The notes beneath the pieces were generated by a model. It was not told where the DNA came from, did no database searches, and saw only the letters and a list, made by a program, of their open reading frames with translations. From positions 248,001 to 312,000 of the forward strand of contig NZ_QERF01000004.1 in the NCBI RefSeq assembly GCF_003260205.1: DNA of 64,000 nucleotides, read 5' to 3'. Source of the stretch: Winogradskyella tangerina (GTDB taxonomy: Bacteria > Bacteroidota > Bacteroidia > Flavobacteriales > Flavobacteriaceae). Positions within the stretch are counted from its first letter, which is position 1; every line of letters begins with the position of its first letter. Position numbers and translations under genes: made by a program. This document shows positions 17,274-24,914 of the stretch, one piece after another.

Positions 17274-17768
17274 CTACGGATTTAATATTGTTTTTAATTT
17301 CTTTTTTACACGGTTCATTTTAACACGTGCGTTTACTTCGGTTATCCCTAAAGTTTCACTGATTTCTCTATAGTCTTTATCTTCTAGATATAAAAAAACC
17401 AATGCTTTTTCAATATCATTTAATTGATGTACTGCTTTGTACAACAATTTTAATTGCTGTTCTTCAGTATCGTCATATTCTTCTGCTTTTATCTTAAACT
17501 GAACATTTTCAAATTCTTGTGTGTTAATTCGACGTTTCGATTTTCGATAAAGCGTTATTGCGGTATTTAAACCTACGCGATACATCCAGGTACTAAATTT
17601 AGAGTCGCCTCTAAACTTAGGATAAGCCTTCCAAAGCTGAATGGTTATTTCCTGAAAAAGATCGTTATGAGCATCAGCATTGTTAGTGTATAAACGACAC
17701 ACTTTATGTACAATGTTTTGATGCTTTTGCAACTGCTCAACAAAACTATGTTCGAGTTCTTTATTCAA
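17274..17768 (-). CDS. ECF-type RNA polymerase sigma factor (sigma-70 family)
   Basis: 164 residues. Sigma region 2 at about 10-80 (NDLFQEITIQLWKAYPKFRGDSKFSTWMYRVGLNTA region with the FxxWMYRV hallmark) and region 4 at about 105-160 with the helix-turn-helix REISETLGITEVNARVKMNRVKKKL. The start is TTG at 17766-17768: an in-frame stop lies 15 nt upstream, no ATG is available, and MNKELEHSF is the expected N-terminus. It directs RNA polymerase to a small regulon, probably with the two downstream membrane proteins. Confidence 0.92.
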   Translation of the reverse strand: MNKELEHSFVEQLQKHQNIVHKVCRLYTNNADAHNDLFQEITIQLWKAYPKFRGDSKFSTWMYRVGLNTAITLYRKSKRRINTQEFENVQFKIKAEEYDDTEEQQLKLLYKAVHQLNDIEKALVFLYLEDKDYREISETLGITEVNARVKMNRVKKKLKTILNP

Positions 17769-17858
17769 TTGATGAAATGGTTAGTTGCCTATTAGTAGTA
17801 AGACTTTTAATAATGTTACACAATTCATTAAAAAGTATAAATTTCGATCTTTAAATCG

Positions 17859-17866
17859 TATTTTTG
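17859..17866 (+). promoter_or_regulatory. -7 promoter element (TATTTTTG) for the NDH-2 gene
   Basis: An exact TAnnTTTG match 26 nt before the ATG at 17893. No good TTG lies at the right distance, so only the -7 half is convincing. It makes an upstream start at 17785 unlikely, since that would precede the promoter. Confidence 0.45.
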
Positions 17867-17892
17867 TAAGAGCAAATTTAACCACAAATGTT

Positions 17893-19164
17893 ATGAATAT
17901 TCCTGAGTCTAAATTACCAAGGGTTGTTATAATAGGTGGCGGTTTTGCTGGTATAAATTTAGCAAAAACATTAGCGAATAAAAATATTCAGGTTGTATTA
18001 ATCGATAAGCACAACTATCACACTTTTCAACCTTTGCTTTATCAAGTTTCAAGTTCTGGACTCGAGCCAGATTCTATAGCTTATCCCTTAAGGAAGATTA
18101 TTAAAAAGCATAAAACGTCTTTTTTTCGCCTAGCGGAAGTGCAACATATTTCTCCTGAAAAAAACGAGATAAGAACCAGCATCGGAACAATTTCTTACGA
18201 TTACTTGGTTATCGCTACTGGAACCAAAACCAATTTTTTTGGTAATAAAATGGTTGAATCGAACAGTATGCCGATGAAGACTGTGCCTCAGGCATTGAAT
18301 ATTCGCAGTTTGATATTGCAAAATTTTGAAAAAGCAGCCATCGCCGATACCGAAAAAGAGCGAGACGCCTTTCTGAATTTTGTAATCGTTGGTGGAGGTC
18401 CAACCGGCGTAGAACTTGCAGGTGCTATTGCTGAACTAAAAAACCATATTTTACCAAGAGATTACCGTGATCTCGATCCTAGTGATATGACAATTCACTT
18501 GCTCGAAGGTAATTCGCGTGTATTGCCTCCAATGAGTGAGCATGCCTCCAAAAAAGCAGAAGAATTTTTAAAGGATTTAGGCGTGAAGGTGCATTGTAAT
18601 ACTTATGTGCAAGACTACGATGGTCTTAATGTTAAAACAAATTCTGATCTCGAAATGCAATCTCAAACCCTAATTTGGGCAGCTGGTGTAACTGGTGCTC
18701 CTGTTGATGGTTTAAAGGCAGAAACACTTGTTGACAAGGCGAATAGATATCGGGTTAATGTATATAATCAAGTGGAAGGATACCATAATATTTTTGCGAT
18801 TGGTGATATTGCATTAATGACTACAGACGAATATCCTTCTGGTCATCCTCAGGTGGCACAACCAGCTATTCAACAAGGGAATTTGTTAGGTAAAAATCTC
18901 CTAAAACTAATTAATAATAAACCCATGAAAGCCTTTAGCTATCATGATAAGGGATCAATGGCAACTATTGGAAGAAACAAGGCAGTAGTAGACCTTAAAC
19001 GTTATAAGTTTGCTGGGTTTTTTGCATGGTTTGTTTGGATGTTTGTTCACCTCATGGCACTCGTAGGGTTTAGAAATAGAGTGGTGGTGCTTTTCAACTG
19101 GACTTACAATTACATCAATTTTGATAAAGCGGCACGACTCATCATTAGGCCATTTAAAAAGTAA
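17893..19164 (+). CDS. ndh: Type II NADH:quinone oxidoreductase (NDH-2), FAD-dependent
   Basis: 423 residues from ATG 17893 (MNIPESKLPRVVIIGGG). FAD-binding GGGFAG (about 14-19), second dinucleotide site VIVGGGPTGVELAGA (about 167-181), FAD-contacting GDIA (about 316) and a C-terminal amphipathic/hydrophobic stretch (about 375-420) for membrane attachment. It passes electrons from NADH to quinone without pumping protons. A longer frame to 17785 was rejected because it would lie upstream of the -7 element and lacks conservation to the family N-terminus. Convergent with the next gene, 2 bp apart. Confidence 0.92.
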   Translation: MNIPESKLPRVVIIGGGFAGINLAKTLANKNIQVVLIDKHNYHTFQPLLYQVSSSGLEPDSIAYPLRKIIKKHKTSFFRLAEVQHISPEKNEIRTSIGTISYDYLVIATGTKTNFFGNKMVESNSMPMKTVPQALNIRSLILQNFEKAAIADTEKERDAFLNFVIVGGGPTGVELAGAIAELKNHILPRDYRDLDPSDMTIHLLEGNSRVLPPMSEHASKKAEEFLKDLGVKVHCNTYVQDYDGLNVKTNSDLEMQSQTLIWAAGVTGAPVDGLKAETLVDKANRYRVNVYNQVEGYHNIFAIGDIALMTTDEYPSGHPQVAQPAIQQGNLLGKNLLKLINNKPMKAFSYHDKGSMATIGRNKAVVDLKRYKFAGFFAWFVWMFVHLMALVGFRNRVVVLFNWTYNYINFDKAARLIIRPFKK

Positions 19165-19166
19165 TT

Positions 19167-19841
19167 CTAGGCGTCTTTACTTTTTAAAATTCCAATAACA
19201 ATGAGATACTGAGCAAGGGCATAGGTGACCATTATACTTATATGAGACATGGGAATCGGTTGATAAAACTTATTTAAAGCCAAAATACTATCGGAAATCA
19301 TAAAACATAAGGCACCTAAAAACACAAGATTAAAACTCCATTTATTTACTTTTTGCCTTCTCAGGAATGCTGTTGCTGCCATGCTTAAAATAACGACCAT
19401 ATAAATTACTACCGGAATTAGCATGTCTCCTAATCCATCTTTAAGCAAATAAAACAATCCGGATGCATAAACCAGCAGAACTACAATAAATCCAAATATT
19501 GCTCGCGAGAGTTTCTTGTGCTTTAAGAATACAAGGATATACATAAGGTGTGCGAGCAAAAATGCAACCAATCCGAAAGTAAAGAAATGTGGAGAGCGAT
19601 CAACGAACATTAATAAGGTATCGCCAAGAAGCGAAAATATCAAGGCCATTGTGGTTAAATTAATAATGGCTCTGTTGAGCCCTTTGGAGGTTTTTAGAAA
19701 TAGAAAAATTAAACTCACTACAATTGCTGGTTTTGCGATGTAGTGGGCATATTGTAAAGTCTCGGTACTTCCCGTCAACAATTCAAAAAGGACAATAACA
19801 AAGAACAGGATAGTGAATTGTTTCTCGATATTAGTTAGCAT
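19167..19841 (-). CDS. YhhN family membrane protein (lysoplasmalogenase-like)
   Basis: 224 residues from the ATG at 19839-19841. About eight membrane helices fill the sequence. YhhN signatures are visible: KPAIVVSLIFLFL near the start, LLGDTLLMF (about 70-78) and ALCFMISDSILALNKF (about 177-192), with conserved acidic residues GD and SD in membrane helices. The family includes lysoplasmalogenases that hydrolyse the vinyl ether bond of lysoplasmalogens; many bacterial members are untested. Single gene, convergent to ndh. Confidence 0.85.
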   Translation of the reverse strand: MLTNIEKQFTILFFVIVLFELLTGSTETLQYAHYIAKPAIVVSLIFLFLKTSKGLNRAIINLTTMALIFSLLGDTLLMFVDRSPHFFTFGLVAFLLAHLMYILVFLKHKKLSRAIFGFIVVLLVYASGLFYLLKDGLGDMLIPVVIYMVVILSMAATAFLRRQKVNKWSFNLVFLGALCFMISDSILALNKFYQPIPMSHISIMVTYALAQYLIVIGILKSKDA

Positions 19842-19976
19842 CAAATAGTGGTATTAATGATAAAATCAATTCGTCATAGAATTATAACAGTTCGGTAAAA
19901 TACAATTTCTATTCAACTATAAATGCTAGAATTTTGTTCAACAATCAAATTACGAACAGTTATTACCAATCAAAAA

Positions 19977-22127
19977 ATGAAAACACTAACCAAAATTTTA
20001 ATCTTTTTAGTATCCATAGTTTTGCATAGTCAAACAACAGTTTCAGGAAAAGTGATGGATAATAAAAGCCAGCCCATTGAAGGTGCCAATGTCTACTTAG
20101 ATGGTACTTATGATGGCGCTACAACTGATGTTAATGGCGAATTTCTTTTTACTACTGAAGAAGAAGGAACACAAGCTCTAGTTGTTTCTTTTCTCTCTTT
20201 TGAAACTAAAACCATTGTTGAAGAGGTCAATAAACTTTCTAATCTTCAAATTAAACTTCGTGAAGATGTAGAATCTTTAGATGCTGTTGTTTTGAGTGCC
20301 GGTACGTTTGAAGCGAACGACAATAGCAAAGTATCAGTGCTAAAACCGTTAGATGTAGTAACGACGGCTAGCGCTCTCGGTGATTTTGTGGGTGCCTTAC
20401 AGACGCTTCCAGGAACGTCCAATGTTGCAGAAGATGGACGGCTATTCGTGCGTGGAGGTGATGCCGAAGAGACGCAGATCTTTATTGATGGCATAAGAGT
20501 ATTTACGCCATATACGCCAACAACCAATAACCTTCCAACAAGAGGTCGCTATTCACCATTTTTATTTGATGGAATTACGTTTTCAACCGGTGGATATTCT
20601 TCTGAATTCGGACAAGCACTATCTAGTGTTCTACTTCTGAATACCATTAACGAACCTATTCAAGAGAAAACGGATATAAGTATAATGTCTGTAGGTGTAG
20701 GTTTGGGTAATACTCAAAAATGGGAGAAATCTTCGTTAAGCTTCAATACGTCCTATGTAAATTTGGGACCCTACTTTGATATCTTCAATAATAGGAATAA
20801 CTGGGACAGGCCGCTTCAGGCCGCTCAAGGCGAAACTGTCTACCGACAAATTTTTGATAGCGGAATACTTAAATTTTATGCGGCTTTTGATTTCACCGAT
20901 CTGGCCACCACACAGGAAGATATCAATTTTGAAGAAGGCTTAGATTTCAGTCTGAACAACAAAAACTTTTACGTTAATACCTCGTACAAAGGCGTTTTAG
21001 GAAACGGCTGGACACTCAATACAGGTCTTAGTTATACCTACGCACGAAATAAAATTGGGATTATGACCAGTGATGTTAGGGATACTGAAAACTCGGCACA
21101 TGTTAAGTTAAAATTGAAAAAACGCTTCAACAGTAGATTTAAACTGAGCTTCGGTACGGAACAATTTATTACTGATTTTGACGAAAAATTCGAGGATACA
21201 GGGATCAATGAAAACTACGGATTTAATAATAATATTACCGCTGGCTTTGCTGAGGCAGACCTCATTTTTTCTAAAGATCTGGCTTTAAAAGTTGGTGTAA
21301 GGGCAGACTACAGCTCTATATTTAATGATTTTGAAATAGCACCCAGAACAGCCTTAGCTTATAAAACTTCAAAAAACGGTCAGGTATCTTTGGCCTACGG
21401 TAACTTTTTTCAGAACCCGAATAATTCAATCTTAAAGTTCGAACAAAATCTACGTGCCGAAAAAACCACTCATTATATATTAAACTATCAATACGTTAAT
21501 GATGGTAAAATTTTTCGCGCTGAAGCCTATAGGAAAGATTACGATCATTTAGTAAAGTTCGATTCGGAGTTTACAACGTTTGATAGTGAGTATAATTCAA
21601 ATGGCGATGGATTTGCTCAAGGTGTTGATTTGTTCTGGCGAGATAATACAAGTATAAAGAATTTGGACTATTGGATCAGCTATTCATATTTAGATACTGA
21701 ACGGGACTACCGGAATTTTCAAAATTCAGCACAGCCCAATTTTGCTACTAACCATAATTTCTCAGTTGTAGGTAAATATTGGATTGAAAGTTGGAAAAGT
21801 CAGGTTGGATTAGCTTATGCTTTTGCATCAGAAAGGCCTTATACCAATCCTAATAGAGGCGGGTTTTTAACCGAGCGCACTAAGGCTTTCAATAGTTTGA
21901 GTCTTAACTGGGCCTATTTATTAGATCAACAAAAAATCTTATACTTTTCGGTTAATAATGTTTTAGGGTTTAAAAACATAAATAATTATCAATATGCCGA
22001 TACACCAGATTTGAATGGACAATTTAACCGAAGAGCCATTCGCCCGGGTGCTGACCAGTTCTTTTTTATAGGCTTTTTCTGGACCATAAGTGAAGACGGA
22101 AAAGACAATCAATTAAACAATTTATAA
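19977..22127 (+). CDS. TonB-dependent receptor with carboxypeptidase-like N-terminal domain
   Basis: 716 residues from ATG 19977 (MKTLTKILIFLVSIVLHSQ, signal peptide). A CarboxypepD_reg-like domain (about 20-100: TVSGKVMDNKSQPIEGANVYLDG), a plug domain (about 115-230: ALGDFVGALQTLPGTSNV, RLFVRGGDAEETQIFIDG), then the beta-barrel. The end FFIGFFWTISEDGKDNQLNNL is less typical as the last strand is followed by a short polar tail. It is followed after 91 bp by its own tonB gene. Substrate unknown; no SusD partner is present, so glycan uptake by a SusCD pair is not indicated. Confidence 0.92.
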   Translation: MKTLTKILIFLVSIVLHSQTTVSGKVMDNKSQPIEGANVYLDGTYDGATTDVNGEFLFTTEEEGTQALVVSFLSFETKTIVEEVNKLSNLQIKLREDVESLDAVVLSAGTFEANDNSKVSVLKPLDVVTTASALGDFVGALQTLPGTSNVAEDGRLFVRGGDAEETQIFIDGIRVFTPYTPTTNNLPTRGRYSPFLFDGITFSTGGYSSEFGQALSSVLLLNTINEPIQEKTDISIMSVGVGLGNTQKWEKSSLSFNTSYVNLGPYFDIFNNRNNWDRPLQAAQGETVYRQIFDSGILKFYAAFDFTDLATTQEDINFEEGLDFSLNNKNFYVNTSYKGVLGNGWTLNTGLSYTYARNKIGIMTSDVRDTENSAHVKLKLKKRFNSRFKLSFGTEQFITDFDEKFEDTGINENYGFNNNITAGFAEADLIFSKDLALKVGVRADYSSIFNDFEIAPRTALAYKTSKNGQVSLAYGNFFQNPNNSILKFEQNLRAEKTTHYILNYQYVNDGKIFRAEAYRKDYDHLVKFDSEFTTFDSEYNSNGDGFAQGVDLFWRDNTSIKNLDYWISYSYLDTERDYRNFQNSAQPNFATNHNFSVVGKYWIESWKSQVGLAYAFASERPYTNPNRGGFLTERTKAFNSLSLNWAYLLDQQKILYFSVNNVLGFKNINNYQYADTPDLNGQFNRRAIRPGADQFFFIGFFWTISEDGKDNQLNNL

Positions 22128-22218
22128 TCTATAAAATATTGGCTATGAGGCAAACATGACTTTTGTCATAAGATTTATGCTTTATGATGGGTAACTTTAA
22201 GGTATAAATTAAAACGTC

Positions 22219-22944
22219 ATGGAACTCAAGAAGAACCCAAAAGCCAATGTAGGTCGAAACAGCAGTTTATATTTTGCTGTTGGCTTAAACGTAATGTTAC
22301 TCCTTACATACTTAGGATTAGAACATAAGACTTACGAATCAGAAGCGACTAAGATAGATATCTTAATGTTGACAGAGCAGCTTGAAGAAGATATTCCAAT
22401 TACGACAATTAATATCCCTCCACCACCTCCTCCTAAGCAAGTGGTGACACAAGCTATAACTATAGTAGATGATGTTGAGGAAGTTGAAGAAACTTTTATA
22501 GAGAGTACAGAAATTGGTCAGGACGACATTATTGATGAGCGCGTTGTTTCTGTAGAAGAAGTAGAAGTTGAAGAAATAGAAGAAGATATAGAAGTACCTT
22601 TTGCAGTTATTGAGCGTGTACCCCAATTCCCAGGATGTACAGGTAATAATGATGAATTAAGAGCTTGTTTCCAACAAAAAATGAACGAGCACTTACAGAA
22701 ACACTTTAGATACCCACAAGCAGCTGCCGAATTGAATATTCACGGACGTGTATTTGTATTATTCAAAATAAATAAACACGGTCAGGTTACTGGTATTAAG
22801 AGTAGAGGTCCTAATCATTTATTAGAAACTGAAGCTGAACGTATCATTGAATTATTACCAAAAATGGTACCTGGTAAACAAAGAGGAAAGCCTGTTAACG
22901 TACCTTACAGTATACCTATTAACTTTAAGTTAGAACAACAATAA
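22219..22944 (+). CDS. TonB energy transducer
   Basis: 241 residues. Cytosolic N-tail, one membrane helix (about 17-34, YFAVGLNVMLLLTYLGL), a proline stretch IPPPPPP (about 66-72) and an acidic Val/Glu-rich periplasmic spacer (about 80-130), then a TonB C-terminal domain (about 145-241: YPQAAAELNIHGRVFVLFKINKHGQV, VPYSIPINFKL). Two cysteines (PGCTG, RACF) flank the domain start as in many Bacteroidota TonBs and may form a disulphide. It transfers proton-motive force from ExbBD to outer membrane receptors, most simply the one encoded directly upstream. Confidence 0.93.
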   Translation: MELKKNPKANVGRNSSLYFAVGLNVMLLLTYLGLEHKTYESEATKIDILMLTEQLEEDIPITTINIPPPPPPKQVVTQAITIVDDVEEVEETFIESTEIGQDDIIDERVVSVEEVEVEEIEEDIEVPFAVIERVPQFPGCTGNNDELRACFQQKMNEHLQKHFRYPQAAAELNIHGRVFVLFKINKHGQVTGIKSRGPNHLLETEAERIIELLPKMVPGKQRGKPVNVPYSIPINFKLEQQ

Positions 22945-22988
22945 ACTAAACAGTAATACTTGGTTTAGATAAATTTTTGATTGATGAC

Positions 22989-23013
22989 AAAACCCCTTTT
23001 TAGAAGGGGTTTT
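22989..23013. terminator. Bidirectional rho-independent terminator
   Basis: Perfect 10-bp stem AAAACCCCTT / AAGGGGTTTT with a 5-nt loop, between convergent tonB (end 22944) and the acetyltransferase gene (end 23019). Confidence 0.9.
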
Positions 23014-23018
23014 GCTAT

Positions 23019-23543
23019 TTATATAAACTTATTTTTTAGTGTATACCAATTGCAGGTGGTGCCTTCAAATTGAAATGTGCCTGAAGGGATCAAACCGATT
23101 TTCTTTAAAATTGCATTTGATGCAGTATGTTTTTTTTCAGCTGCTGCACTTATTTCTTCTAACTTCAGATCTTTAAATCCGTATTCAAGAGAAGCTAAGG
23201 CTGCTTCAGTGGCGTAACCATGACCCCAAAATTCTTCTTTAAGTCTATACCCTAGATCATAATAGTTGAATTCTTTTCGAACTACGCGTTCATATTTTAA
23301 GCCCGACCAACCCACAAATTCGCCAGTGTCCTTTTTTTCTATAGCCAAACGACCAATACCAAAATCTTCATATTGTTTTAGAACATCGTCGATCATTGAC
23401 CGCGATTGCTCAATGGATTTCACAGGATTTTTACCCAAAAATTCATGGACCTTTGGATTAGAATCCATTTCAAAAAAGCCCTGTGCGTCATTTATTGTAA
23501 CGGGTCTTAGGATGAGGCGTTTGGTTTCGATTTTTATATTCAT
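23019..23543 (-). CDS. GNAT family N-acetyltransferase
   Basis: 174 residues. RimJ/RimL-like branch: TKRLILRPVTINDAQGFFEMD at the start, DLGYRLKEEFWGHGYATEAALASLEYGF as the acetyl-CoA binding core (about 95-122), ASNAILKKIGL near the end. It transfers acetyl from acetyl-CoA to an amine; the acceptor is unknown. It lies 1 nt after the small gene at 23545 and is probably co-transcribed with it and the thioredoxin-like gene. Confidence 0.9.
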   Translation of the reverse strand: MNIKIETKRLILRPVTINDAQGFFEMDSNPKVHEFLGKNPVKSIEQSRSMIDDVLKQYEDFGIGRLAIEKKDTGEFVGWSGLKYERVVRKEFNYYDLGYRLKEEFWGHGYATEAALASLEYGFKDLKLEEISAAAEKKHTASNAILKKIGLIPSGTFQFEGTTCNWYTLKNKFI

Positions 23544-23544
23544 A

Positions 23545-23802
23545 CTATTTGACGAAATAAATAATTATAATAGTTAAGCTAAGGTAGAAAAGTCTGCCAT
23601 AGACTGTCAGTTGTTTGGCCTGTTTTAGTTTAAGATCGAACCCATATTTTTTAAACCTCTGAATTTCTGATGTGTTATAATCATTATTTTCCCATTTAGC
23701 GCGCCCCGAAAATCTAAAAGGCAAAAAGAAAAATAATAAAGATTCAGAGTTGCTTAGAGGCATTAATTTTCTTTTTTGAACATTTTTTTCTTCTTCTGTC
23801 AT
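23545..23802 (-). CDS. Small hypothetical membrane protein, 85 residues
   Basis: Polar N-terminus (MTEEEKNVQKRK), a short hydrophobic patch SLLFFFLPFRFSG (about 22-34), and a C-terminal helix (about 69-84, LFYLSLTIIIIYFV). I know no family name. It sits 9 nt after the thioredoxin-like gene and 1 nt before the acetyltransferase gene on the same strand. Confidence 0.65.
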   Translation of the reverse strand: MTEEEKNVQKRKLMPLSNSESLLFFFLPFRFSGRAKWENNDYNTSEIQRFKKYGFDLKLKQAKQLTVYGRLFYLSLTIIIIYFVK

Positions 23803-23811
23803 GTAAAATCC

Positions 23812-24366
23812 TTACTTCCACTTAATGTTACAGCCCATACTTGGTTTCTGGTTGGGATCAATAGAATTATTATTAACTAAGGCACTCATAGCAGACCTTA
23901 AATCTTCTCCTGTTACAGGAACACCATTACCAGGTCGAGAGCCATCTAGTTGCCCTGCATAAACCAACTTCAAATCGTTGTCGAACAGAAAGAAATCCGG
24001 TGTACAAGCTGCATCATAGGCCTTGGCTACTTCTTGGGTTTCGTCGTATAGATAAGGAAAAGGGTAATTGTTAGCCTCTGCATGAATTTTCATTTTATCA
24101 GGCCCATCCTGTGGGTAGTTTACAACATCATTGCTAGAAATGGCGATGGTTGAAATTCCTTTTGAAGCATAATCATTAGCTAATTTTACCAGTGCTTCGT
24201 TAACGTGAATAACGAAAGGGCAATGATTACAAATAAACATAACCAAAGTGCCAACATCGCCTTTTAATTGATGGAGTGATTTAATTTGATCATCTTTAGT
24301 ATCTACTAAATTAAAATCTGGTGCTTTGGTGCCAAGAGGCAACATATTTGAAGGTGTTAATGCCAT
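23812..24366 (-). CDS. Thioredoxin/AhpC-TSA family protein
   Basis: 184 residues, cytosolic. A thioredoxin fold starts at about 10 (LGTKAPDFNLVDTKDD), with the redox motif CNHC in MFICNHCPFVIHVNEAL (about 45-61) and cis-Pro region ACTPDFFLFD (about 119-128). The spacing of two Cys with N-H between them suits a thiol reductase or peroxiredoxin-like function; substrates unknown. It is divergent from the tRNA-binding gene, 31 bp away. Confidence 0.88.
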   Translation of the reverse strand: MALTPSNMLPLGTKAPDFNLVDTKDDQIKSLHQLKGDVGTLVMFICNHCPFVIHVNEALVKLANDYASKGISTIAISSNDVVNYPQDGPDKMKIHAEANNYPFPYLYDETQEVAKAYDAACTPDFFLFDNDLKLVYAGQLDGSRPGNGVPVTGEDLRSAMSALVNNNSIDPNQKPSMGCNIKWK

Positions 24367-24397
24367 TATTTTAAGAAGTTTTATATAATTTTAAAGC

Positions 24398-24733
24398 ATG
24401 GATAATATAATAATATTTGAAGACTTTACGAAGGTCGATTTACGTGTTGGAACTATCCTAGAGGTTAATGATTTTCCGAATGCCAAAAAACCTGCGTATC
24501 AACTCACCATCGACTTTGGGGATCTGGGGATTAAAAAGTCTTCCGCTCAGATTACCACGCAATATAGTAAAGAAGATCTACTGAATAAGCAAATTGTTGC
24601 AGTGGTGAATTTTCCGAAAAAACAGATTGCTAATTTTATGAGTGAGTGTTTAGTTATGGGTGCAGTAAAGGAGAATGATGTGTTTTTATTACATCCGGAG
24701 TCACTAGTTAAAAATGGGTCTCAAGTGTCTTAG
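24398..24733 (+). CDS. tRNA-binding domain protein (CsaA-like)
   Basis: 111 residues forming a single OB-fold tRNA_bind domain: FTKVDLRVGTILEVNDFPNA (about 7-26), LTIDFGDLG, SAQITTQY, VVNFPKKQIANFMSECLVMGA. Stand-alone members (CsaA, YgjH) bind tRNA as dimers; CsaA has been reported to have chaperone activity. The family is clear; the cellular job is not. Downstream lies the second heptamer-repeat locus. Confidence 0.92.
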   Translation: MDNIIIFEDFTKVDLRVGTILEVNDFPNAKKPAYQLTIDFGDLGIKKSSAQITTQYSKEDLLNKQIVAVVNFPKKQIANFMSECLVMGAVKENDVFLLHPESLVKNGSQVS

Positions 24734-24744
24734 GTAAATGGGGA

Positions 24745-24785
24745 CTTCTCGATAAAATTTTACACGTAAAATCACTCAAAGCTTC
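24745..24785 (-). repeat. REP-like hairpin element, inverted copy
   Basis: Read on the minus strand it matches the element at 2181-2218 (GAGTGATTTTACG, then TAAAATT, then TATCGAGAAG) with few differences, including the same ATTTTAC / GTAAAAT-type stem. As at the first locus, it follows a run of GCCT/ACTGC-type heptamers. Confidence 0.65.
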
Positions 24786-24896
24786 AGGCCGCAAGCAGTA
24801 TGCTTTAGGCGTTATGCAAATAATATCACACTAAAAACTCATAACTTACAACTTACAACTTACAACTTACAACTTATAACTTACAACTTATAACTT
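24786..24896 (-). repeat. Heptanucleotide composite repeat, second locus
   Basis: 24841-24896 is eight perfect-length 7-mers (ACAACTT or ATAACTT; AAGTTGT/AAGTTAT on the minus strand). Next on the minus strand come a GTTTTTAGTGT bridge, then AACGCCT, AAAGCAT, ACTGCTT, GCGGCCT units. Module order (heptamer array, TTTTTAGT bridge, GCCT/ACTGC units, hairpin) equals that of 2045-2218 in opposite orientation. It lies between two converging genes. Confidence 0.8.
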
Positions 24897-24914
24897 TACA
24901 CTAAATACGTATAA

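Noticed and set aside
19156..19185. AT-only hairpin AAAAAGTAA / TTACTTTTT between ndh and the YhhN gene as a terminator
   Set aside because: Weak stem overlapping both coding ends; could function but cannot be supported beyond chance.
22156..22169. Palindrome ATGAC-TTTT-GTCAT upstream of tonB as an operator
   Set aside because: Short (5 bp arms) and isolated in AT-rich sequence; no linked promoter boxes, so too weak to list.
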